DNA of 60,000 nucleotides from Takakia lepidozioides (Eukaryota; Streptophyta; Takakiopsida; Takakiales; Takakiaceae): contig CM060734.1 in assembly GCA_030704615.1 (NCBI GenBank), forward strand, positions 7,008,001 to 7,068,000, in the 5' to 3' direction. The notes under the pieces are model-generated. The model saw only the letters and a list, made by a program, of their open reading frames with translations. It did no database searches and had not been told where the DNA came from. Of the stretch, positions 1 to 9,895 are shown piece after piece; the stretch's first letter is position 1; every line of letters begins with the position of its first letter. The position numbers and the translations under genes are program-made.

Positions 1-947
1 GTATATTCCATGGAGCTGTTAGTATAAATATTACCGATGAGTTGTATAGCGTCTGATGGGTAGCCAAGGTCTGTCATAACACTAGAAGCATTCGTGTCAT
101 TTACCACTGGGGTAACGACTCATTTTGAGTGGTAAAAGTCAAAAAACCGGAATCGACTGGAAGTTACAAACGATTAGTTACAACAGACGTGGAAGTTGGG
201 TCGGACATCCAATGATTGGAGTGGTAAAGCACGTAGACGTGCGAACAACTGCTCAGCGATTATTGCGATTAATGCTGAAGAACCACGTGGCGTAACCAAG
301 CAGGCCGCCCGTGTGTCTGACCTTTTGGGCTGACTTTGACTTTTTCCTCTGGATGAGTGGACTGACTCACCGGAGCGCGGAGACACATGGATGTGGACGT
401 GGACGACGATGTGGACGCCGACGTGGCGGCGCCACGACGAGCAGCACTGTTGTCACGTGGCCACGGGCCCGGGGCCACATGGTAGTCGACCACATAACTT
501 GCAGTGCTACATGCCCAATGGCAACTGCGACTGTGGAAGTCGGCGCAACCACTGCTTTACTACTTTAAATGAAGTGCTCGAAATTACTTGAACAATCATT
601 CATAGTGCTTTGAAGTTTTGGTGTTTGTAATGAGCCGACTAGTACATACGCATGTAATGCCATACAAGAGAACTAATCATGTCATTAGAAATGCGAAAAC
701 AATGAAAGACATGCCATGAAACAAAACGAAATGAAAATGAAATGAAATGAAACAAATGGTACTTTATTACATCTGCGGAAAGCTCAAAGAGCGTATGATA
801 CAAAATGAAAAAACCAAAGTAAAAAAAACAGCCCAAAGTTATTACTGCTCTGGGAATTGCCTAAGGGTCAAGGCCTCGTGCAGGTAAGCTGCCAAGCAAT
901 TGTGATCCTCATAATGCAAGACTCAATGACAGATTGAGTCCCACGGA
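1..947. other. Gene-free stretch
   Basis: No coding region is supported here. Around 380-500 the sequence is GC-rich with short GTGG/CCAC inverted repeats, and around 660-830 it is A-rich with runs of AATGA units. Short open frames overlap on both strands without domain character, as expected of biased composition. Confidence 0.6.
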
Positions 948-2526
948 ATAGACCATCTACCCATGCAGGTTTCTTGTAGCTATTGATCCACAAGGAATCA
1001 TAGGTAATTTTGTGCTTGAAATCTGGCTCTCTTGGATGAATCTAGACCCACACTCTCTTTGCTCCTTCAGCTACACATGCCTCTGCACAAATCATGCATT
1101 CATCCTTGCCTTGCTGCTAGTAGCTGACAATGACAGCCTAGATTTATTCTAGGAAACATCCAACTCAGCTTCTGACACTAGTTCCTATGCTGAATGCGTC
1201 TGCTAGTCTATGAAATGTAACAGGCATTCACCTTTTTTCCTCGGTTGTCCCATCATTGACTGGGGCAGAACAGTATTCATTCCACAACTTCTCCTCATCT
1301 CTGTTACTTGTTTTTTGATACTTTCCTGTTGTCACATTGGCAGTATCATGTCAAAGTCACTCCAAACTAGATTCACTCAACCAACTAACTTACAGAATTC
1401 AACATGGAAATTTAGGGCCGATTCTGATAAGAGGGAAAAACAAGGTGAAATGTGTTGAAGAAGATGCCTTCATTAGCAGTGTCTGATTTTATAAATTGTG
1501 CCGCTGCTACCAGTTGACCATCTACCCATGCAGGTTTGTTGCAGCTGTAGAGTCAATCTGGAGCTTGAAGCCCGGCCCTCTTGGGTGAATCTGCACCCAC
1601 ACTCTATCCCTGCTCCTTCAACTATCCATGCCTCTGCACAAATCATGCATATATCATTGCCTTGCTGCTAGCAGCTGATGATGACAGCCTAGATTTATTC
1701 TTACACCCCAACCTTATTTGGAAAAACAGGCTGAAATGTGTTGAGGAAGGTGCCTTCATTAGCAGCACTTCATTGTATCAATTGTGCTGCCGCTACTGTT
1801 TCCACTTGCAACAATTGACCATCTACTCCAGCTAATTTCTTGTAGCTATTGATCCCTCAGCCTGAACCTGATCATGAATCTGGACCTCTATCCCTGGTCC
1901 CTCAGCTATCCCTGCCCGTGTACAGATCATGAATACATCCCTCAGCCTTGCTGCTAGCAGCTGACAGTGACGGCGTGAAGTCCTTCCAGAAAACACCCCA
2001 ACCTAGCAATTCTGAATTGCAACTGCTTCTCTCTGTAGTCGAACAAGCACTCACCTTTTTGTCTCCATTGTCCCCCACTGACTGGGGTCGGAAAGTGTTC
2101 ATCCCAAAGCTTCTCTTCATCTTGTTATCTGTTTCTGGGTACTTTCTTGCTGCCACATCAGCAGTAATTTGTCAAAGTCACTCCAAACCACCCCACATCC
2201 ACCCAACGAGCTAACTTACAGCATTCAATATGTAAATTCAGGGCTGGGTCTGATGAGAGGGCAAAATAGGCTGAAATAGGTCGAAGAAGAAGGTGCCCTC
2301 ACCACATTGTCCTCGACCTTGTGTCATGACCCATGGAGGATTTGACTGACCATGCACCCAAGAGGACTTGTGTGTGCGAGGTGTGTGCTGCTTCCACATG
2401 GAATTGTAGGCAATCTGGAGCTTGAAATCTGGCCCTCTTGGATGAATCTGGACCCACACTGTGTTATTGTCACCTGCTAGCATCAAGGCAAGGATGTATG
2501 CATGATTTGTGCAGAGGCATGGATAG
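948..2526. repeat. Degenerate tandem repeat block, units about 300-600 bp
   Basis: The same order of phrases recurs at about 948, 1516, 1817 and 2350: a TGACCATCTACCCATGCAGG-like start, then a CTTGAAATCTGGCCCTCTTGG-like phrase, then CTCTGCACAAATCATGCAT, then CTTGCTGCTAGCAGCTGA. The last unit has its final part inverted (GCATGATTTGTGCAGAGGCA near 2500), so the block is both tandem and partly rearranged. No gene is supported inside. The block ends abruptly where palindromic repeats begin near 2527. Confidence 0.65.
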
Positions 2527-3700
2527 CTGAATTTGGCGCCGCATTTCCATCCAGCAGGTAACTGGAATCCCGGATGGATCGAAATCCAGCGCCGAATTTC
2601 CATCCTGCAGGTATTTCCTCGCTGAGAATTACCTTCCTGCAGGTAATTCTGAGCGAGGAATTACCTTCCTACCTTCGTCGATAAGAATTACCTGCAGGAA
2701 GGTAATTCATCGATCAGAATTACCTGCAAGGAAGGTAATTCTCAGCGATGAATTACCTGCAGGATGGAAATTCGGCGCCGGATATCCATACGACAGCGAT
2801 CCGACTTACCTGCTGGATGGAAATTCGGCGCCAAATTTCCATCCATCCGGGATTCGAATTACCTGCAGGATGGATATGCAGCGCCGGATTTCGATCGATC
2901 CGGGATTTCACTTACCTGCTGGATGGAAATTCGGCGCCGGATTTCCATCCATCCGGGATTGCACTTGCCTGCTGGGTGGAAATTCGGCGCCGAATTTCCA
3001 TCCGGGGGCTGGTCTCTGTCGGAGAGGTGCAGGCCTCTCCGCCGCTCTGTTGGATATTCGGTGCCGAATTTCCGTCCGGCGGTTGAAATATGACGGCCAG
3101 GTGCCGACCTCTCCCCCCTCCCCGACCGCATTGGAACGGCCCCGGATTGAAATTCGGCGCCGTTTTCCTATCTGGGGAGGTTTTTATGTCGGCCAGTTTT
3201 CGGTCTGACACCCCGACAAGACTTCCTTGGGGGGGCCCGGATGGAAATTCGGCGCCGAATCTCCATCCAGGGGATGCTCTCTGTCGAACACGTGCCGACC
3301 TCTACGCCCGAGGCGACTTCATCCGGGCGTCCCCTGTTCGATATTCGGTGCCGAATTTCCGTCCGGGGGTTGAAATGTGACGGCCAAGTGCCGGCCTCTC
3401 CCCCCTCCCCGACTGCATCCGAACCGCCCCGGATGGAAATTTGGCGCCGTTTTTCCATTTGGGGATGTTTTTATGCCGGCCAGTTTTCGGCCTGACCCCC
3501 CGACACGACTTCCTTTGGGGGGCCCGGATGGAAATTCGGCGCCGAATCTCCATCCAGGGGATGTTCTCTGTCGCACACGCACCGGCCTCTGCGCCCGAGG
3601 CGACTTCATCCGGGCTTCCCCCGTTGGATATTGGGTGCCGAATTTCCATTCGGGGGTAGTAATATGACGGCACGGTGCCGGCTTCTCCCCTTCAGCCGCC
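2527..3700. repeat. Array of GGCGCC-centred palindromes at the 5' end of copy A
   Basis: About ten units carry the palindrome GAAATTCGGCGCCGAATTTC, usually extended by GGATG/CATCC to 30 bp. Units are separated by CTGCAGGTAATT-type spacers (2527-2990), then by longer unique spacers (3000-3700). At 2610-2760 a cluster of GAATTACC/GGTAATTC repeats is symmetric about position 2684, so 2527-2683 mirrors 2684-2840. That outer part is either an intrinsic fold-back end or a remnant of a second element joined head to head. The array is shorter than its counterpart at 28140-30890, so unit number has changed since the copies diverged. Confidence 0.85.
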
Positions 3701-3953
3701 ATCATCCGGACGGCCCCCCACTTTCTGACTGCATACCGTTGGCAGTTATTGCGCAAAGACCAGGGGCCGCATTCCGGAGACAAGGTTCATTAACACTCTG
3801 ACTGTGGATTTTTGAGATAGTTGGCTCCCTGGATTTGGATTAGGCTTCGTCGCTCGGACAAATCGGCATCGCATTCATTCCCATCGCTGCATCCCCCTTC
3901 TACCAGGGAGCTTCCCCGCACTCCATCCTGGGAGTCTTGTGTGCACATCTCCC

Positions 3954-6900
3954 ATGGCGGAAAACCTGAGCACTACAGTGTACTGCCCTCCTCACGAGCA
4001 TAGAGCTTCATTTCCGTGCAGAGGGGACACCTGCCGGGTGATGGAGAAATATTTGTGCGTTTGATACCACCTGAAACCGGGGTCGGTTTTTTTGGAGGAG
4101 GAAAGGAAGGACTCTAACGGCCTTGTTGTCGAGAGTATTGTTGTGCTCCACGATGATTTCGGCGATGGCAGGGAATGGCGAGTTCCACCATTGGACAGCG
4201 TCATATACAGGGCTGTTGGGGACTTCATTTGCCCGCCAAATGCACCTTCTATCCTGGCACCTTCCACGAAACAATCCGCGAATCAGAGAGTGGCTACCTC
4301 AAAGAGAGAAGTCCGCAACGAAGTAAATCCAGAGCCGAACCCATCCATGAAGACGAGCGAGAACCGGGTTGTTCACAACTTGTCCGACTCAGACGAGGTC
4401 ATGGAAGTTCCGAGGTCGTCCTGGAGATCAGGCAAGTCCTCAATGGACGTCAGTGGAGGAGGGAGTCATATTCCCAGCACGAGCACCGCAATTCGATCTA
4501 TTCTTGAAATTCTGCGAGGGCTTCACCTGGAGGGACACCGGTCGGAGCTGGCCGGGCTGGACTACAGCAAGTTCGCAATTAAATCGGTTACATGCCTTCC
4601 CGCCGACGTCGACGGTAATATCTTCTTTGAGTTCCCTCCTCGGGCGGACTACTCGAGGGCGTCCGGAATGTTGACAGATATGGATAGAAAACATGACGGT
4701 CATCCTTGGTGCGTTACCAAAACCACCAGCATGAAGATGCTCGATGGTGTGCGGGTGCGCTACGTTGTTTGTGCGGGCGCGTTGCGGTGTTTCTCCCCAA
4801 CTTGCTTCCACTTTAAATCCAGAGGTCACAGGAACGAGACCGATTGGACAGGCACAGCTCACCAACCATTTCGAGCTCAGGAGAAGGTTCCGAACTCCAC
4901 ATTTAAGTGTGCACATTGCAAAGAACCACCACACTGCATGTCTGTTTGTAATGCCAAGCAGTTCTATGTGTTGCACCGTTTCCCTGACCTCACCCGAGCT
5001 TGCATACACGTTGGTTCCCATTGTCACAAATTGGCGAGGGGGAACTCGCGGGAGGCTGCCCACGAAGCAGAGCAGCTCATTCAAGAGGAGGTTAAGTTGA
5101 GACCGGGTGCCAAACCCAAACAGATACAGCTCCAAGCCGCCCATAAGATGGCATTGGCCAGAATTATGTCGGAAGACGGCTCCGATAGAGTTCCTCTCGA
5201 CGAGAAGGAAATGGAGGCATTGCTGGAGTCGGTGTCCCACGTATGTTCACCGAATGTCCGAAACCACATTGTCTCATGCAAACAGAAAATTGGGCGTGGC
5301 TCCGATATGCACTCCATTCTGGAGGTGAAGCGACGATGTGGATATGACTACATTCATGGAAGTAGGTTTCCAGGACAAGGGACTGAGGCAGATCGTTGTT
5401 TCGTATTCAAAATGTCCACGTGTGGACCTGGCAGTGGCGTCGAACTGGTCGACAGGATGACGAGTGGGAACTTGTCAAACAGTTGGGTCATGTTCGACCA
5501 TATCAAGCGAATTACAAATCACCAGTGGGTGACAATGGGTGCACATGTCTACGACACCCACTACAGGATGCTAATGACAATTGCTATTTGTGAGATGAAA
5601 AGAGAGGACACACAATCGGAGATGCTTCTTTGGCAGGGAATAAACGAACAGATGGCCAAGGCGGGATTGCCCCCTCCGAATTTCCGTGGTTTCATGGCGG
5701 ACAACGCACAAGCAAATTGGGCTGCCATCCGAAGGGTGTACGGGCAAGACCCCAATGTTCCCATGGAAGGCAAGGAGAGATCTTGTGGGTTCCATTTTCT
5801 GCAGAGCCTTTCGCAGTACACAACCAGGCTCGTGGCGCCAAATTTCAGAGAAGAGCACCGTTCCATGTGCCTTGCGTGGAAGCGCGCTCCCACCTTGGAT
5901 GATGCAGAGACACAGTTTGCATGCATACGGGCTTGGTGGACATCGTCAGGTGCTGTAAGGAAATCAGACGAAGGAGCAATGGTCAGTTGGCTAGCATGGT
6001 GGCATTATCGTTTCCTCCAGTTCGGCGACTATATGCGGGAGGTGAGTTGCACGAATTCGCGTCCCGTTGGATATTATTCTTGGCCATATTTGTAACTTGC
6101 TTGTAACCTGAACATGTGCTTGTGCAGGAAATGTGTCTCGACTCCGACACCGACATGCCCACGACAAACATGGCCGAATCAGTGCACTCTTCCTGGCGTG
6201 CCTCCTCTGCGGCGCATCTGGTGGACATCCTCACTGCCACAATGGAGGACATTGTGAGGTCAATTATGCAGCAATGCAGGTACAACGAGTTCTTGAAAGG
6301 GAAACAGTGGGGCTTGGGGCCGGACAGGCAGGAAATGCTGATGCGGACTGCCTCCAGATCGAAGAATCCTCGGAAGTGGGCGGCGGCCTTGCGAGAGGGC
6401 CTTCGGGACACGCCATTGCTGCGAAGAGGCCAACATTTGGAAGGAGATGTTCATACCCGTCCAGTGAGACGAAGACTTGACGAGGCACCTGGCGGAGAAG
6501 AGGATTCATGGCGAGCTGACAAGAATATTCGCACGCTCCCTCGTGGTCCGGTGATGTTGTCCGAGGAGGTCTCGTCGAGCACCGGAAGTCCTGCACGTTC
6601 AAGATCGCCATCTCCTTTGAGCACAGGGCGCGTGCCCCGGCAACATAACGAGCCATCTGTAGTAAAGCAATACAACATTCCCATTGTGGAGACAAGAGTG
6701 TCGGAGTCACAGTGGAGAATTGCGAGGACATTGCCGGCATTTCGAGGGAAGTGTTGCGCCATCCGGGTGGATACGAGAGCACGCTGTGGTGAGATGATTC
6801 GGAGGAACCCACACGGTGCTGTACCTGCACCTTGTTTCAGCGGCAGATTTTTGACTCCCACATTTGCTCACGCCACAACGCAGACATTTTGGTTCTGTAG

Positions 6901-7546
6901 GCACGACATAATGACCTGTGTATTTGGCAAGCCCAAGTACGGGATTCAGGGAATGCCGGAGCCTCCGGGCGTCTGGCCTGTTGCACCGGGTTGCAGCCTC
7001 TCTCAGAATGAGGCGGATGATCTATCTGCAGCAAGATTTCGAATGGTGCAACGCACAGACATCCCGGCCCACGCATTTCCGGTTCCTCAGACCCAGCCAT
7101 TGCAGACTGCTCGGTCCAGTAGAGACGGATTGGACAATTCTGCACATCCCACAATGCGATTCGGAAGAGTGAAGAGACGACACCCTCCCAACAAGTTGAA
7201 TGAGACTCGGATTGCCAATGCTCTTGGGATGGCTTGCACTATTCAGAGCTCCGTGGACGTACCCCCACCCGGCCTTGGGCGTGTGTATCGGATGGCAACG
7301 GCCGGCTCGGCTGTACGCGACGATGTATACACAATTACGATTGGAGTGGAGCCGACTTGCAACTGTACGGACTTCTCGTTGATGGAAGCAAAGAAGGGTT
7401 CGAAGTATTATCCGTGCAAGCATCTGTATTACATTTACCTGAAGAGGTTGAGGATGAACGTGACTATTGATGACTTTATTCATGCACCGGCGTTGAGCGT
7501 GAACGAGCTGCACAAACTCCTCCTTAGGGATTCCAGAAATCATTGA
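3954..7546 (+). pseudogene. MULE-type transposase, copy A (nonsense mutation near the start)
   Basis: Two exons (3954-6041, 6128-7543 plus stop) give about 1,168 codons. A Cys/His-rich zinc-binding region lies at about residues 275-365 (CFSPTC, FKCAHC, HVGSHCH). The MULE-type catalytic core shows VYDTHYRMLMTIAI (about 530, likely first Asp), GFMADNAQANW (about 580, second Asp), CGFH (about 610, the C-x2-H typical of MULEs) and TNMAESVHSSW (about 710, catalytic Glu). A SWIM zinc finger (CNC then CKH) lies at about 1105-1130. The ATG at 3954 matches MAEN in copy B. An earlier start at 3821 is open in B but frameshifted here by one extra base in a C-rich stretch. An in-frame TGA at 4062-4064 replaces CGA of copy B, a CpG transition, so the full protein is not made unless translation starts later. 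The product would bind element ends and cut and paste DNA in the nucleus. Confidence 0.85.
6042..6127 (+). other. 86-bp GT-AG intron of the transposase gene
   Basis: The donor is GAG|GTGAGT and the acceptor is TGTGCAG|GAA, joining two open exons between codons. Copy B has an intron of exactly the same length and position (25804-25889). The intron lies between the C-x2-H motif and the catalytic Glu exon. Confidence 0.85.
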
Positions 7547-7689
7547 TGGGGCAAACGGAATCTTCCATATGGATATTTTCAAATGCATTTTGCTGTATCA
7601 GACTTTTTTTTTGCAGTGTAATGAAATGCACCCCAAAACTCCTGGAATGAGGCAATATTCCATTCAAACTGAGATCCAACAGAAGCAGT

Positions 7690-8060
7690 TGTGGGGCCAT
7701 TTCTGGAAAAATGGCGCCGAATTTCTCTTTTTGGGGCCGAAAACTCGCTAAGTCCCAACATGCACTGGTACCTGTGTTTGGGAAAATGGCGCCGAATTTC
7801 TCTTTCTGGGGCCGAAAACTGGCTAAGTCCCAACATGCACTGGTACCGTGTCTGGAAAAATGGCGCCGAATTTCTCTTTTTTGGGCCGAAAACTGGCTAA
7901 GTCCGAACATGCACTGGAAAAATGGCGCCGAATTACCTGTCATGAGGGGACCTATAGCCGCGGAATTCGGCACCATTTTTCGCCAGAGAGACCTATTGCC
8001 GCGAAATACGTCGCCGTTTTTTCAGGTTACGGACCCTATTACCGCGAAATTCGGCGCCAT
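7690..8060. repeat. 3' palindrome-related array of copy A
   Basis: Four units place ATGGCGCCGAATTTCTCTTT at 7711, 7786, 7860 and 7921 (spacing 75, 74 and 61 bp), each followed by GGGGCCGAAAACT, GCTAAGTCC and CATGCACTGG phrases. Three further half units follow with CCTATTGCCGCGAAAT and CCCTATTACCGCGAAATTCG. These CCTATT-CCGCG motifs recur close to other element ends in the window and are candidates for subterminal transposase sites. Confidence 0.8.
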
Positions 8061-8243
8061 ATTTGCACATGTCGCTGGGAATTGGCATGAGCGGAAGACG
8101 AAATATCATGAGCACAACTGTCAAAAGTGCAATTTTCCCTTCAAGGGGCCGAATAATATATTTGTTTTTTCTGACACATTGCATTAAATTATTGTTTTTT
8201 ATTGTTTTTTATTTTCGAAATTTGTACTTCTGCTCATGAAAAC

Positions 8244-8306
8244 CGATTGTGTTACTACTCTGCTCATGCCGCTCATGCCGCTCATGCTCATGAAATAGCA
8301 AACCTC
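8244..8306 (+). repeat. 3' terminal block, GCTCATG repeats ending in GAAATAGCAAACCTC
   Basis: Repeats of GCTCATGCC are followed by GCTCATGAAATAGCAAACCTC (8286-8306 in part). The homology with copy B ends exactly here. Related termini (GCTCATGAAATAGCAGCCCC) lie at 37885-37942 and, inverted, at 45257-45308. The flank beyond 8306 is an older transposase fragment, so this is a true insertion boundary. Confidence 0.75.
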
Positions 8307-8843
8307 CTGTAACAGCGGGAGTTTGAAATTCATTGTCTTCGTAGAGCACCAAGGATTCACGTCGTACTTGCAATCCATTCCTTCCAGCAGCCCAACAGTT
8401 GTAGTATTGGGGAGAGGTGGAAGTTTGTAGACAATATCTCCATCGACGATTCGGGGCAGGCGCAGCACCTCCCAGTGTTCAATTTCAAAGAAGTCAACTT
8501 TTGCGAGAGCGCTCCTTGAAGTTTGACTGGAATGAAGCAGCCGTAGAACCTCCATTATGGAATTGGGATTGTTGGGGGTGGGTGGGTCAGCTTCGACGAC
8601 TGTTTTTGACGAGGATTTTGTGGAACAACAACAATACACTCTTCATCACTGGACAAGTCAATACTTTTGGACTTTACTCTGAGTCCAGCAGCAAAAGACG
8701 CCATAGTCTTGAGAGTCAATGCGGGGGATTGCTTGGGAGGAGTCTTTGCATTGTGGGGTGCAACCGGAAGACCAAATATCTTGTATCCAACTTCGCCATT
8801 GAATGGAAGTACCCAGGAGTCCCCTTCAGCATTACAAACTGGG
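8307..8843 (-). pseudogene. Fragment of a diverged MULE transposase
   Basis: On the minus strand, from 8840 down to 8307, two frames resemble the N-terminal third of the transposase in copies A and B. SIMEVLRLLHSSQ matches SILEILRGLHLEG, and MDCKYDVNPWCSTKT matches MDRKHDGHPWCVTKT. The acidic SDEE patch matches LSDSDE. A frameshift separates the two parts. The fragment is cut on one side by copy A (8306) and on the other by the LTR of Gypsy element 1 (8844). Divergence from A/B is large, so this is a separate, older subfamily. Confidence 0.7.
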
Positions 8844-9279
8844 TGTCGCGGCCCTTTGCCTTGAGGGCAGGGGGTCGGGACACAAGAAGGGCTGCCCCTG
8901 TGGTGGGGGCGGTGGCAACAATGGGTATGGGGGTTGAAGCACCGTTGAGTGCCCAAGGCACTCAAGGAGGCAGAGGCGCTCACTAGGTGGAGCCCCGCAC
9001 ACTGGGTTGCGGTGGGGGTGGCTCCACGAGGGGTGGTGGTAGCTTAGTGGGTCTTAGTGGGGCTGGCATAGGACTCACCATGGGGCTGAGACCTTGTGGT
9101 GGCAGTTGTGGGGAGTCTTGGGACTCATCACGGTCCATTGGGGCCGTGGTGGGTGGGCCAAGACTCACCGCGACTCATCACCGAGAATCAAGGGTCTTCG
9201 TGGTGGTTCGCCATAAAAAGACTGTGTTGTTTGTGAAACCCCCGCGGACAGTCACAGAAGTATATATAGGGAGAAGTAA
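8844..9279 (+). repeat. 5' LTR of Gypsy element 1 (partial)
   Basis: The LTR starts TGTCGCGGCC and can be followed against 13803-14239 with only scattered mismatches, through a GTATATATAGGGAG TATA-like box near 9260. Homology ends at 9279, where inverted gag begins, so R/U5 is missing here. The TATA-like box is the likely promoter of the element. Confidence 0.8.
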
Positions 9280-9895
9280 GCATTCAGCCCTTTCAATTGC
9301 CTCGTTCAAAGTCTTAGGTGGCTTCTCCTCCAACTTTCGCCTGGCCCACGGGGCCAGTCCTGCCACAAAGTTGAAGACCATTTCTGGTTCTGCCATATCC
9401 GTGACTTCGAGCAACAACACATTGAAAGCCTGAACGTATCCCCGAATGTCATCCATTTGCTTCAAATTTCTTATCTTGTCCCGGGTGAGCCAGGACGCGT
9501 TGAGGGGCATGAACTGTTTCTTCATTAGTTCCTTGAACCCACTCCAGCTCAAGATCTCTTGGTCTGGCCCTTGGTCCTGAAGACGTTTCTGCCACCATTG
9601 TTGAACATAACCCCTCAAATGGGTGGGTGCCACTTCCACCCGATCCTCGTCACTCAACTTGGCCGCCCGGAAGTACTGCTCTAGCTCCAGGAGCTAGGTG
9701 TTGAGTGCCTTCCGATTTTGGACGCCCTCGAAGGTGTCGGGTTCCTTAGGCTTCACCTTAAATTTTGCCTTAGTGGAAGTGGCGTTGGCAGCTTGCATTA
9801 CGTCCTTCAGTGTCCCGCCAAACTGTGCCAGAAGCCCTTGGATGTCCCTAGGGGCGAAAGATAAGGCCGTATTGAGCTGAACCACAAGAAGGTCC
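9280..9895 (-). pseudogene. Inverted gag (capsid) segment of Gypsy element 1
   Basis: On the minus strand this encodes Ty3-type Gag: LSDEDRVEVAPTHLRG, then WWQKRLQDQ, then FMPLNASWLTRDKI and AEPEMVFNFVAGL, which fits retrotransposon Gag/capsid. One in-frame stop lies near 9696. The next Gag part, with the zinc knuckle, is on the plus strand from 9896, so about 616 bp have been flipped. One breakpoint sits directly after the LTR TATA-like box. An assembly error is possible but less likely, since both breakpoints fall inside one element. Confidence 0.8.

Larger units (their letters stand above)
2684..8306 (+). mobile_element. MULE-like DNA transposon with palindrome-array ends, copy A
   Basis: The element consists of a palindrome array (to about 3700), a two-exon transposase gene (3954-7546), a second smaller array (7690-8060) and a terminal block of GCTCATG repeats ending at 8306. 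Its limits come from comparison with the inverted copy at 23639-29953: homology stops sharply at 8306/23639, and the 5' side turns on a centre of symmetry near 2684. The layout resembles fold-back elements, whose ends are built of subrepeats, combined with a Mutator-like transposase. No target-site duplication is visible. Both transposase copies in the window carry disabling changes, so copy A is probably not autonomous. Confidence 0.75.

Noticed and set aside
300-570. Overlapping open frames in GC-rich DNA near the window start
   Set aside because: Frames open on both strands with low-complexity His/Arg/Thr composition, typical of biased sequence, not of a gene.
2527-8306. Target-site duplication for MULE copies A and B
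   Set aside because: I compared the flanks at 2527 or 2684 with 8306, and 23639 with 29953 or 30890. No 8-11 bp match was convincing, and the outer borders are blurred by arrays.
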